A stretch of DNA of 64,000 bases from Inhella gelatinilytica (GTDB taxonomy: Bacteria > Pseudomonadota > Gammaproteobacteria > Burkholderiales > Burkholderiaceae_C): assembly GCF_016093295.1 (NCBI RefSeq), contig NZ_JAEDAL010000002.1, positions 434,001-498,000 of the forward strand, in the 5' to 3' direction. Position 1 is the first letter of the stretch; every line of letters begins with the position of its first letter. Of this stretch, positions 1 to 7,645 are shown piece by piece. Both the position numbers and the translations under genes were made by a program. The notes below the pieces were generated by a model. The model did not search any database, was not told the origin of the DNA, and saw only the letters and a program-made list of their open reading frames with translations.

Positions 1-3000
1 TCTTCGAGCAGGGCGTCGATGTGTTCCGCCTTGCTGGCGCTGGCCAGGCGCTTGTACAGCGACAAGCGGGTTTGCACGTCGCCGCAGTACGCATCAGGCA
101 AAAGGGCCGGGGCGAAGAGGTTGATCTCGGTCACGGCCGCCAGCGGGTTGGCGAGGTCGGGCTCGCGTCCGCTCTTGAGCGCCCGCACGGCCTCGGCCAG
201 CATGTCGTGGTAGAGCTGGTAGCCCACCTCCATCATGTTGCCGCTCTGCTTTTCGCCCAGCACCTCGCCGGCGCCGCGAATCTCCAGGTCGTGCATGGCC
301 AGATAGAAGCCACTGCCCAGTTCTTCCATCGCCTGAATGGCGTCCAGCCGCTGCTGGGCTTGCTTGGTCAGGCCCTCCAGGTCCGGCACCATCAGGTAGG
401 CATAGGCTTGGTGGTGGCTGCGGCCCACGCGGCCGCGCAATTGGTGCAGCTGGGCCAGGCCGAATTTGTCGGCGCGGGCGATGACGATGGTGTTGGCCGT
501 GGGCACGTCGATGCCGGTCTCGATGATGGTCGAGCACAGCAGCAGGTTGTGGCGCTGGGCCACGAAATCGCGCATCACGCGCTCCAACTCGCGCTCGGGC
601 ATCTGACCGTGGGCCACGGCGATGCGCGCCTCGGGGATCAGGGCCTCCAGGTCTTGACGGCGGTTCTCGATGGTCTCGACCTCGTTGTGGAGGAAGTAGA
701 CCTGGCCGCCGCGCTTCAATTCGCGCAGCACCGCCTCACGGATCACGCCCTTGCCCTCGGCGCGCACAAAGGTCTTGATCGCCAAGCGGCGCTGGGGTGC
801 GGTGGCAATCACCGACAGGTCGCGCAACCCCTCCATCGCCATCCCCAGCGTGCGCGGGATGGGTGTGGCGGTGAGTGTGAGCACATCCACCTCGGAGCGC
901 AGGGCCTTCATGGCCTCTTTGTGGCGCACGCCAAAGCGGTGTTCTTCGTCGATGATGACCAGCCCCAAGCGGGCGAACTTGGTGTCCGGGCTGAGCAGCT
1001 TGTGCGTGCCCACCACGATGTCGATCGTGCCGTTTTCCAAGCCTTCCTGCGCGGCCTTGATCTCCTTGGCGGTGCGGAAGCGGCTCATCTCGGCCACCTT
1101 GACTGGCCATTGGCTGAAGCGGTCGGTGATGTTTTGCGCATGCTGCTCGGCCAGCAACGTGGTGGGCGCCAGCACCGCCACTTGCTTGCCGCCCATCACG
1201 GCCACGAAGGCCGCGCGCAGGGCGACCTCGGTCTTGCCGAAGCCCACGTCGCCGCACACCAGCCGGTCCATCGGTCGCGGGCTGATCAGGTCCTGCACCA
1301 CCGCGTGGATGGCCGCGCGCTGATCGGGCGTCTCCTCAAAGCCAAAGCTCGCGGCAAAGGCCTCGTAGTCGTGCGCGCTGTAGCGGAAGGCATGGCCCTC
1401 GCGGGCGGCGCGGCGGGCGTAGAGGTTGAGCAACTCGGCGGCCGTGTCGCGCACCTGCTCGGCGGCCTTGCGTTTGGCCTTTTCCCATTGGCCTGACCCC
1501 AAGCGGTGCAGGGGCGCCTCTTCGGCGCTGACGCCGGTGTAGCGCTGGATCAAGTGTAGTTGCGCCACCGGCACGTAGAGCACCGCGTCGTCCGCATAGG
1601 TCAGGTGCAGGAACTCGGAATTCCCCTGGCCCAGGTCCATGTGCTTGAGACCCTGGTAGCGCCCGATGCCGTGGCTGACGTGCACGACCGGGTCGCCGAC
1701 CTTGAGCTCGCTGAGGTCCTTGATCAGCGCATCGACGTTGCTCGCCTGCTCCTGACGCCGGCGGCGGCGCGTGGTGGGCGCGGTGGCGAATAGCTCGGTT
1801 TCGGTGAGCAACTGCAACTCACGGCCGGCCTCGCGCCAGAAGAAACCTTCCGCCAGGGGCGCGGCCATCAGCGCAAACTTTTCCCCGGACTCGTCGAACT
1901 CCTGCAGGCTCTTGAAGGAGGGTGCGTCGAGCTTGTGCTCGCGCAGCAGGTCCAAGAGGCTCTCGCGCCGGCCGTCGCTTTCGGCCAGCAGCAACACCTT
2001 GTGCGGTGTGGTGTCCAGATGCCGCCCGAGCTTGGCCAGCGGCTCTTGGGCGCCGCGCTCAATGCTGAGGTCGGGCAGCGGCCGCGCGTAATCGACGGCT
2101 TCACGCTGATTCAGTGTCAGCACCGCTAGCGGGTGCGTACTGGCAAACAGCTCCTCGGGTCGCAAGAAGATCTGCTCCGGCGGCAGGATGGGCCGCTCGG
2201 GGTCGTGCGACAGCAAGCGATGGCGGTCGCGGGTGTCTTGCCAGAACCGCTGCAGGGCCTCGTCTACGTTGCCCAGCAGGGCCACGGCGGCGGTCTTGCC
2301 GAGGTAGTCGAAGAAGGTGGCGGTTTGCTCAAAGAACAGCGGGAGGTAGTACTCAATGCCCGCGCCCGCCAGGCCCTCGCCCATGTCCTTGTAGAGCCGC
2401 GCCTTGCTGGGGTCGCCGTCCAGGTGCTCGCGCCAACGGCCGCGGAAGAGCTGCCGCGAGCCCTCGTTGAGCGGGAATTCGCGCCCCGGCAGCAGCCGAA
2501 CCTCGGGTACAGGGTAGAGGCTGCGCTGGCTGTCGGGGTCGAACACGCGGATGGAGTCGATCTCGTCGCCAAACAGGTCCACCCGGTAGGGCACGGGCGA
2601 GCCCATGGGGTAGAGATCGATCAGGCTGCCGCGTACCGCGTACTCACCCGGGCTGATCACTTGGCTGACGTTCTGGTAGCCCGCCAAAGTCAGTTGGCTG
2701 CGGAAGGCGGCCTCGTCCAGGGCCTGCCCCTTCTTGAAGTGGAAGGTCGTGCCCGCCAAGAAGCTGGGCGGTGCCAAGCGGGTCAGCGCCGTGGTGGCGG
2801 GCAGCAGCACCACGTCGATTTCGCGCTGCTCACGTGGCCGCCCTTGGGATTGCAGCAACTGCCACAGCGTGGCCAGGCGCTCTGAAATCAGGTCGTGGTG
2901 GGGGCTGAAGCGATCCCAAGGCAAGGTCTCCCAGTCTGGGAAGACGGCGACCCGCAGCCCCGGTGCGAAAAAGGGCAGCTCGGCCTCCAGTCGCTGCGCG

Positions 3001-3143
3001 TCGCCGGGTTCCGCGCATACCACGGCGGTCACATGCTGGTTTTGGCTCTGGCAGAACCGCGCCAGCAGCAGCGCGTCGGCGGAGCCATGGGGCCGCGGCG
3101 CTTGGTGGCGTTTGCCCAGCGCAATCGAAGGGAGAAGGGTCAT
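1..3143 (-). CDS. mfd: Transcription-repair coupling factor Mfd (3' end beyond window)
   Basis: Mfd is a DNA translocase that removes RNA polymerase stalled at lesions and recruits UvrA. About 1047 residues are visible. E. coli Mfd is about 1150, so roughly the last 100 residues lie to the left of position 1. The start is ATG at 3143, reading MTLLPSIALGKRHQAP. The helicase core is intact: Walker A GDVGFGKTE near residue 632 (about 1232-1258), as in E. coli, and a DEEH box at 939-950 in IIDEEHRFG. The N-terminal UvrB-like part and RNA-polymerase-interaction part occupy roughly 1600-3143. The ribosome binding site is weak. The gene stands alone at this end, downstream of an AhpD-like gene on the same strand. 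Confidence 0.96.
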   Translation of the reverse strand, partial: MTLLPSIALGKRHQAPRPHGSADALLLARFCQSQNQHVTAVVCAEPGDAQRLEAELPFFAPGLRVAVFPDWETLPWDRFSPHHDLISERLATLWQLLQSQGRPREQREIDVVLLPATTALTRLAPPSFLAGTTFHFKKGQALDEAAFRSQLTLAGYQNVSQVISPGEYAVRGSLIDLYPMGSPVPYRVDLFGDEIDSIRVFDPDSQRSLYPVPEVRLLPGREFPLNEGSRQLFRGRWREHLDGDPSKARLYKDMGEGLAGAGIEYYLPLFFEQTATFFDYLGKTAAVALLGNVDEALQRFWQDTRDRHRLLSHDPERPILPPEQIFLRPEELFASTHPLAVLTLNQREAVDYARPLPDLSIERGAQEPLAKLGRHLDTTPHKVLLLAESDGRRESLLDLLREHKLDAPSFKSLQEFDESGEKFALMAAPLAEGFFWREAGRELQLLTETELFATAPTTRRRRRQEQASNVDALIKDLSELKVGDPVVHVSHGIGRYQGLKHMDLGQGNSEFLHLTYADDAVLYVPVAQLHLIQRYTGVSAEEAPLHRLGSGQWEKAKRKAAEQVRDTAAELLNLYARRAAREGHAFRYSAHDYEAFAASFGFEETPDQRAAIHAVVQDLISPRPMDRLVCGDVGFGKTEVALRAAFVAVMGGKQVAVLAPTTLLAEQHAQNITDRFSQWPVKVAEMSRFRTAKEIKAAQEGLENGTIDIVVGTHKLLSPDTKFARLGLVIIDEEHRFGVRHKEAMKALRSEVDVLTLTATPIPRTLGMAMEGLRDLSVIATAPQRRLAIKTFVRAEGKGVIREAVLRELKRGGQVYFLHNEVETIENRRQDLEALIPEARIAVAHGQMPERELERVMRDFVAQRHNLLLCSTIIETGIDVPTANTIVIARADKFGLAQLHQLRGRVGRSHHQAYAYLMVPDLEGLTKQAQQRLDAIQAMEELGSGFYLAMHDLEIRGAGEVLGEKQSGNMMEVGYQLYHDMLAEAVRALKSGREPDLANPLAAVTEINLFAPALLPDAYCGDVQTRLSLYKRLASASKAEHIDALLE

Positions 3144-3164
3144 CGCAGGAGCAGAAATGGCAAC

Positions 3165-3180
3165 AGCCCCGGGCGGGGCT
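3165..3180 (-). terminator. GC-rich hairpin between the AhpD-like gene and mfd
   Basis: AGCCCC and GGGGCT form a perfect 6-bp stem with a 4-nt loop, 29 bp after the stop of the AhpD-like gene. On the minus strand it is followed by GTTGCCATTT rather than a clean T-run. It is therefore at best a weak terminator or an mRNA 3'-end stabiliser. Confidence 0.3.
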
Positions 3181-3208
3181 CCTGCATTCTCTCAGGCACT
3201 CAGCCTGG

Positions 3209-3790
3209 CTAGCCCTTGACCTTGGGCACGCGCCCCATGAGGTAGAACTCGTCGTTGGGCATCAGCGAAATGGTGTTGGCGATCCGATTGCTCATGCCAA
3301 AGAGGCCGACGATGCTGGTGATGTCCCAGGCGTCCTCGTCGTCGAGGCCGGCGGCGTGCAGGGCGGCGTAGTCGGCCTCGCAGATGGATTGGGCGTCCAG
3401 GCAGACTTTCATCGCAAACGCGAGCATCGCGGCTTGGCGGGGGCTGACCTCGGCCTTGAGCGGGTTGGTGGCGAGTTGATCCGCTAGGCGCGGCGCCTTG
3501 GCATAGATGCGCAGGATGGCGCCATGCGCCACCACGCAGTAGAGGCAGCGGTTGGCACCGCTGGTGGCCACGATGATCATTTCCTTCTCGGCCTTGCTGA
3601 GGCCGCCCTCGCGCAGCAGCAAGGCGTCGTGGTAGGCCAGGAAGGCGCGCAGCTCGTCGGGGCGGCGCGCCAATGCCAGGAAGACGTTGGGCACGAAACC
3701 GGCCTTGTCCTGCACCTCGAGGATGCGGGTGCGCAGGTCGTCGGGCAGCGTGGCCACGTCGGGCACGGGGTAGCGGCAAATGGCGGTCAT
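3209..3790 (-). CDS. AhpD-family peroxidase-related (carboxymuconolactone decarboxylase-like) protein
   Basis: A 193-residue alkylhydroperoxidase-like protein. The all-helical AhpD/CMD fold carries a redox CxxC in NRCLYCVVAHGA with the usual His three residues on, so a thiol-based peroxide or disulfide role is expected. The physiological substrate is unknown. The start is ATG at 3790 (MTAICRYPVPDV), preceded by AAAGGA about 9 nt upstream. The frame stays open to 3868, but that extension has no support and would reach the tolB start. The gene is divergent from tolB, with only 77 bp between them. Confidence 0.8.
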   Translation of the reverse strand: MTAICRYPVPDVATLPDDLRTRILEVQDKAGFVPNVFLALARRPDELRAFLAYHDALLLREGGLSKAEKEMIIVATSGANRCLYCVVAHGAILRIYAKAPRLADQLATNPLKAEVSPRQAAMLAFAMKVCLDAQSICEADYAALHAAGLDDEDAWDITSIVGLFGMSNRIANTISLMPNDEFYLMGRVPKVKG

Positions 3791-3867
3791 GTAACGATTC
3801 CTTTCGTCATGCATTGTTCCCAAGCGGCACAATCCCGCGCGTTTTGCTTTGTGTAGGTGAAGACGCA

Positions 3868-5136
3868 ATGAAGCGCCGTGTTGTATTGGGGTCTTTGGGC
3901 TCCTTGGGGGCCCTGGCCCTGCCCGCGTGGGGCCAGTTCCGGGTGGAAATTTCCGGCGTGGGTGCGACGCAAATGCCGGTGGCCATTGCGGAATTTCGGG
4001 ATGAACAAAAAACGGGTGTGGCCGCCATCGTGCGCGCGGACCTGGAGCGCAGCGGTCAGTTCAAGCTGATCGAGGCGGGTAGCACGCCCGTGACAGAGCT
4101 CAGCAGCCCCGCGTTTGCAGACTGGCGCACCGCGCAAGCCGACGCCCTGGTTGGGGGCTCGGTGACCCGTTTGGCCGATGGACGGCTGGATGTGCGATTC
4201 CGCCTGTGGGACGTGGTGACCGGCAAGGACTTGGGCGGAGAGAGCCAGGTTGTGGTGGCCGAGGACATTCGACTGGCCGCCCATCGCGTGGCCGACGCGA
4301 TCTACCAAAAACTGACGGGTGAGCGCGGCGTGTTTTCGACGCGTTTGGCCTATGTCACCAAGGCGGGCCGACAGTACGCGCTGCGCATTGCCGACGCGGA
4401 CGGTGAGGGTGGCCAGGTGGCCGTGACCAGCCCCGAACCCATTATTTCGCCCGCCTGGGCGCCGGACGGCCGCACGGTCGCTTACGTGAGCTTCCACACG
4501 GGCAAGCCGGTCGTTTATCTGCAGGACCTGGCCACGGGTTCGCGCTTGGTGTTGGCGGATTTCCGGGGCAGCAACAGCGCGCCGGCCTTTTCGCCCGATG
4601 GCCGTCGGGTGGTGGTGTCGCTGTCGCGAGAGGGGGGCACCCAACTCTTTGTGATCAACCGCGACGGTTCGGGCCTGAAGCGCTTGGCGCAGAGCCTGGC
4701 CATCGATACCGAAGCCACCTTCAGCGCCGACGGCAGCAAGATTTACTTCGTCAGCGACCGGGGCGGCGGCCCGCAGATTTACCGCATGCCGTCGGAGGGC
4801 GGGAGCGCCGAGCGCGTGACGTTTAACAGCCCTTACAGCGTGAGCCCGACGCTGAGCCCCGACGGCAAGTCAATGGCCTTTGTTTCGCGACTGGATGGGG
4901 CGTTCAAGGTCTGTGTCATGGACCTCTCCAACGGGGGCGCGGTTCGGGTCATCAGCGACACCGTCGAGGACGAGTCGCCGAGCTTCGCGCCCAATGGCAA
5001 GCTCTTGGTGTACGCCACCCGCAGCCAGGGCAAGGATGTGCTGATGACGTCCACCCTGGACGGGCGAGTGAAAGCCAAACTGGTGGTCACCAGCGCGGAT
5101 GTGCGCGAGCCGGCTTGGGGACCCTTCACCCGATAA
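3868..5136 (+). CDS. tolB: Tol-Pal system periplasmic protein TolB
   Basis: A 422-residue periplasmic TolB. A signal peptide (residues 1-22, ending PAWGQ) precedes the TolB N-terminal domain, then a WD40-like beta-propeller with repeated DG(R/K)xxAYVS-type blades (SPAWAPDGRTVAYVS, SPTLSPDGKSMAFVS). TolB links inner-membrane TolA to Pal and helps constrict the outer membrane during division. The ATG at 3868 gives the expected signal peptide. The gene leads a tolB-pal-cpoB-tcdA run. tolQRA is not upstream, since the neighbour on that side is a divergent AhpD-like gene. Confidence 0.95.
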   Translation: MKRRVVLGSLGSLGALALPAWGQFRVEISGVGATQMPVAIAEFRDEQKTGVAAIVRADLERSGQFKLIEAGSTPVTELSSPAFADWRTAQADALVGGSVTRLADGRLDVRFRLWDVVTGKDLGGESQVVVAEDIRLAAHRVADAIYQKLTGERGVFSTRLAYVTKAGRQYALRIADADGEGGQVAVTSPEPIISPAWAPDGRTVAYVSFHTGKPVVYLQDLATGSRLVLADFRGSNSAPAFSPDGRRVVVSLSREGGTQLFVINRDGSGLKRLAQSLAIDTEATFSADGSKIYFVSDRGGGPQIYRMPSEGGSAERVTFNSPYSVSPTLSPDGKSMAFVSRLDGAFKVCVMDLSNGGAVRVISDTVEDESPSFAPNGKLLVYATRSQGKDVLMTSTLDGRVKAKLVVTSADVREPAWGPFTR

Positions 5137-5180
5137 GAATGCTGGGTTTGGGGGATCGGCGACAATAGCAGGTTTTCCGC

Positions 5181-5194
5181 GGGCCGCAAGGCCC
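5181..5194 (+). promoter_or_regulatory. GNRA-loop hairpin in the tolB-pal spacer
   Basis: GGGCC-GCAA-GGCCC is a perfect 5-bp stem closed by a GNRA tetraloop in the 92-bp gap between tolB and pal. No T-run follows. It may be an RNA-processing or stability element that allows pal to be expressed more highly than tolB. The role is inferred. Confidence 0.35.
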
Positions 5195-5228
5195 ATTCCC
5201 TAGACTATTCCTCGTACGAGAGATCGAA

Positions 5229-5750
5229 ATGAACACGACCCGTTTCGCCCTGGCCGCCGTGGCCGCCGCTGTGCTGGCTGGTTGCAGCACCACCAAGCTG
5301 GAAGAGCCCACCAAGGCTCCCGTGGTGGAAGCCAAGCCCCAACCCGCTACGCCGGCCCAGCCTGTTGCTGAAACCAAGGTTGCGACGGTCGATCTGGCGA
5401 CCGAGCAGCGCAATGCCGTGGCCGACAAGCGCGTCATTTACTTTGACTTCGACAGCTATGTGGTCAAGGACGAGTTCCGCCCGGCCGTGCAAGCCCATGC
5501 CAAGCGTCTGAACTTGATCAAGACCCAGAAGGTCAGCCTGGAAGGTCACGCCGACCAGCGCGGCAGCCGTGAATACAACCTAGCCCTGGGCCAAAAGCGC
5601 GCTGAAGCTGTGCTGCAACAGCTGACGTTGCAAGGCGTGGCCGCTGCTCAAGCCGAGCCGGTCAGCTTCGGCAAAGAGCGTCCGGCCGCTGAAGGCACGG
5701 GCGAAGCCGTGTGGGCCAAGAACCGCCGCGTTGAAGTCAAGGACAAGTGA
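5229..5750 (+). CDS. pal: Peptidoglycan-associated lipoprotein Pal
   Basis: A 173-residue outer-membrane lipoprotein. The signal peptide ends in lipobox LAGC (Cys at about residue 19), then a Pro/Ala/Lys-rich linker, then an OmpA-like peptidoglycan-binding domain. That domain shows YFDFDSYVV at the start and the LEGHADQRGSREYNLALGQ signature with the conserved Asp and Arg that hold meso-DAP. It partners TolB in the Tol-Pal system. Its TGA (5748-5750) lies 2 bp before the cpoB ATG. Confidence 0.97.
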   Translation: MNTTRFALAAVAAAVLAGCSTTKLEEPTKAPVVEAKPQPATPAQPVAETKVATVDLATEQRNAVADKRVIYFDFDSYVVKDEFRPAVQAHAKRLNLIKTQKVSLEGHADQRGSREYNLALGQKRAEAVLQQLTLQGVAAAQAEPVSFGKERPAAEGTGEAVWAKNRRVEVKDK

Positions 5751-5752
5751 GC

Positions 5753-6526
5753 ATGAACCTGCGCGCCTCGACCTTCGCTCTAACGATCGCCCTGGCCCTC
5801 GCGGGCTTCGGCGGGGCCGCCCAAGCGGCCTTGTTCTCTGACGATGAGGCGCGCAAGGCCATCCTCGACCTGCGCGCCAAGGTGGCGCAGCTTGAGGAAG
5901 CGCAGAAAAAGCAGGGGGCCGAGCAGGACGAACAGCTCGCCACCCTGCGCCGCAGCCTGATGGATCTGATCAATCAGAACCAGATGCTGCGCAGCGAGTT
6001 GGCGCGCCTGCAAGGTGCCAACGAGCAGTTGGTGCGGGATCTGGCGGACACCCAGCGCCGCCTGGCCGACCAGCTGCAGAGCTTCGATGGGCGATTGAAG
6101 CCCCTGGAGCCGCAAAAAATCAGCCTCGACGGCAAAGAATTCAAGGTCGAGCCCGAAGAGCAGCGCCAGTACGAGGCGGCCATGGGCTTGTTGCGTCGGG
6201 GGGATTTCGACGATGCCAGCAAGGCGTTTGAATTCTTCTTGAAGCGCTACAGCGTCAGCGGCTACACCGACATCGTTCGGTTCTGGCTGGGCAATGCCCA
6301 GTATGGTCAGCGGGCTTACAAAGAGGCCATGGGCACGTTCCGCGAGTTCCTGAAGGGCAGCCCGCAGCATCCTCGCGTGGCCGAGGCGCTGCTGGCGGTG
6401 GCCAATTGCCAAGCGGAAACCAAAGACATCAAAGGCGCCCGCAAGACTTTAGATGACCTGATCAAAGCTCACCCCGGCACTGAAGCCGCGCAAGCGGCCA
6501 AAGAGCGCCGCGCCAGTTTGAAGTGA
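5753..6526 (+). CDS. cpoB: Cell division coordinator CpoB (YbgF)
   Basis: A 257-residue periplasmic protein that coordinates PBP1B-driven peptidoglycan synthesis with Tol-dependent outer-membrane constriction. A signal peptide ending GGAAQA is followed by a trimerising coiled coil (about residues 30-115) and C-terminal TPR repeats (YEAAMGLLRRGDFDDASKAF onward). ATG 5753 is used; an in-frame GTG at 5747 overlaps the pal stop and is an alternative. Its TGA overlaps the GTG of tcdA. Confidence 0.93.
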   Translation: MNLRASTFALTIALALAGFGGAAQAALFSDDEARKAILDLRAKVAQLEEAQKKQGAEQDEQLATLRRSLMDLINQNQMLRSELARLQGANEQLVRDLADTQRRLADQLQSFDGRLKPLEPQKISLDGKEFKVEPEEQRQYEAAMGLLRRGDFDDASKAFEFFLKRYSVSGYTDIVRFWLGNAQYGQRAYKEAMGTFREFLKGSPQHPRVAEALLAVANCQAETKDIKGARKTLDDLIKAHPGTEAAQAAKERRASLK

Positions 6527-7332
6527 GCGCGGGCCCTGAACTGGGCCCGATGGCGGCCTTGGGGGCAGACACCGAACGGCGATTTGGGGGGCTGCGCCGC
6601 CTCTATGGGGACGCGGGCTACGACCGCCTCAGGCAGTTGCGTGCGGCTGTTGTGGGTTTGGGGGGCGTTGGGTCTTGGGCCGCTGAAGCGCTGGCCCGCT
6701 CGGGCATTGCGCAATTGGTTCTGATCGATCTGGATCATGTGGCCGAGTCCAACATCAACCGGCAGGTTCAGGCGGTGGGGCAGACCGTTGGGCTGCACAA
6801 AGGCGAGGCACTCAAGCAGCGGATCGCCGATATCCACCCTGACTGCGATGTGCAGGTCCTCGATGCTTTTGTAGAAGCGGACAACTGGCCCGGTCTGATC
6901 GCAGGTTTGAACCTGGATGGCGTCATTGACGCTTGCGACCAGGTTCGCGCCAAGGCGGCGCTTGCGGCCTGGGCACGGCGTGAGCGTCTAGCTTTTGTCA
7001 CCGTTGGGGCGGCTGGGGGCAAGCAGCGCCCAGAGCTTTTGGACGTGGCCGATCTGTCCGACACCACCCACGATCCGCTTCTGGCTTCTTTGCGAGCTCG
7101 TCTGCGGCGTGAGCATGGCGCGCCCCGGCAGGGTCGCATCCAGGTGCGGGCGGTGTTCTCGCGGGAGTCGGTTCAGCGGCCGGAGCAAAACGGCCCCAAC
7201 TGCGCGGTGGATGGCACATTGAACTGCGCTGGTTACGGATCCAGCGTCATGGTGACCGCCTCGTTCGGTCTGGCGGCCAGTGCCGAGTGGGTGCGCTTGG
7301 CTTTGCAGCAAAAAGCTTCGACGCTCGCTTGA
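6523..7332 (+). CDS. tcdA: tRNA threonylcarbamoyladenosine dehydratase TcdA (CsdL)
   Basis: An E1-like ATP-dependent enzyme that cyclises the t6A base at position 37 of ANN-decoding tRNAs, which include tRNA-Lys. The ThiF/E1 nucleotide-binding motif VVGLGGVGSWAAEALARSG and the conserved LIDLDHVAESNINRQ are both present. The length of 269 residues matches the family. GTG 6523 overlaps the cpoB stop (GTGA). ATG 6550 (MAALGADTERRFGG) fits the E. coli N-terminus better and is an equally good start. Two t6A substrate tRNAs lie immediately downstream. Confidence 0.9.
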   Translation: MSAGPELGPMAALGADTERRFGGLRRLYGDAGYDRLRQLRAAVVGLGGVGSWAAEALARSGIAQLVLIDLDHVAESNINRQVQAVGQTVGLHKGEALKQRIADIHPDCDVQVLDAFVEADNWPGLIAGLNLDGVIDACDQVRAKAALAAWARRERLAFVTVGAAGGKQRPELLDVADLSDTTHDPLLASLRARLRREHGAPRQGRIQVRAVFSRESVQRPEQNGPNCAVDGTLNCAGYGSSVMVTASFGLAASAEWVRLALQQKASTLA

Positions 7333-7357
7333 TCCCTAGGGGAAACCTGGCTATACT
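7329..7357 (+). promoter_or_regulatory. Sigma-70-type promoter for the tRNA-Lys pair
   Basis: A -35 TTGATC at 7329-7334 and a -10 TATACT at 7352-7357 are separated by 17 bp. Transcription should start about 10-12 nt before the first tRNA at 7376. The -35 hexamer overlaps the tcdA stop codon. Confidence 0.7.
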
Positions 7358-7375
7358 GCTGGGCTTTCCTGGTTC

Positions 7376-7451
7376 GGGTCGTTAGCTCAGTCGGTAGAGC
7401 AGCGGACTTTTAATCCGTTGGTCGCAGGTTCGAATCCTGCACGACCCACCA
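7376..7451 (+). tRNA. tRNA-Lys (anticodon TTT)
   Basis: A 76-nt cloverleaf with the CCA encoded. The acceptor stem pairs GGGTCGT with ACGACCC, the discriminator is A, the D-arm is AGCTCAGTCGGTAGAGC, the anticodon loop is CTTTTAA (TTT at 34-36), and the T-arm contains GGTTCGAATCC. It decodes AAA and AAG. Confidence 0.97.
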
Positions 7452-7486
7452 CCCTTGCTTTCGGGCGAGGGCCGCGGAAAATTCGG

Positions 7487-7562
7487 GGGCTCTTAGCTCA
7501 GTTGGTAGAGCAGCGGACTCTTAATCCGTTGGTCGTAGGTTCGAATCCTACAGGGCCCACCA
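7487..7562 (+). tRNA. tRNA-Lys (anticodon CTT)
   Basis: A 76-nt cloverleaf with encoded CCA, lying 35 bp after the first tRNA. The acceptor stem pairs GGGCTCT with AGGGCCC (one G-U pair) and the anticodon loop is CTCTTAA, giving CTT. The D-arm, anticodon stem and T-loop are nearly identical to the preceding tRNA, which suggests tandem duplication followed by an anticodon change. It is probably co-transcribed with its neighbour. Confidence 0.97.
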
Positions 7563-7577
7563 AAGATCCAATGAATC

Positions 7578-7612
7578 AAGCACTTAGCGGCGCGAGCCCT
7601 GGGTGCTTTTTT
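7578..7612 (+). terminator. Rho-independent terminator after the tRNA-Lys pair
   Basis: AAGCACTTAG (7578-7587) pairs with CTGGGTGCTT (7599-7608) over 10 bp including two G-U pairs, and a run of T follows. It lies 15 bp after the second tRNA. Confidence 0.75.
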
Positions 7613-7645
7613 CATTTCTGATGGGCTCCAGCCCTGGTGGCGGAG

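Noticed and set aside
21-1496. A 491-codon plus-strand open frame
   Set aside because: It is antisense to mfd, whose helicase motifs are clearly encoded on the minus strand. Composition (His/Ala/Leu-rich) is that of a high-GC shadow frame.
3165-3180. A confident rho-independent terminator for the AhpD-like gene
   Set aside because: The stem is good, but the minus-strand sequence after it lacks a T-run, so it is listed only at low confidence.
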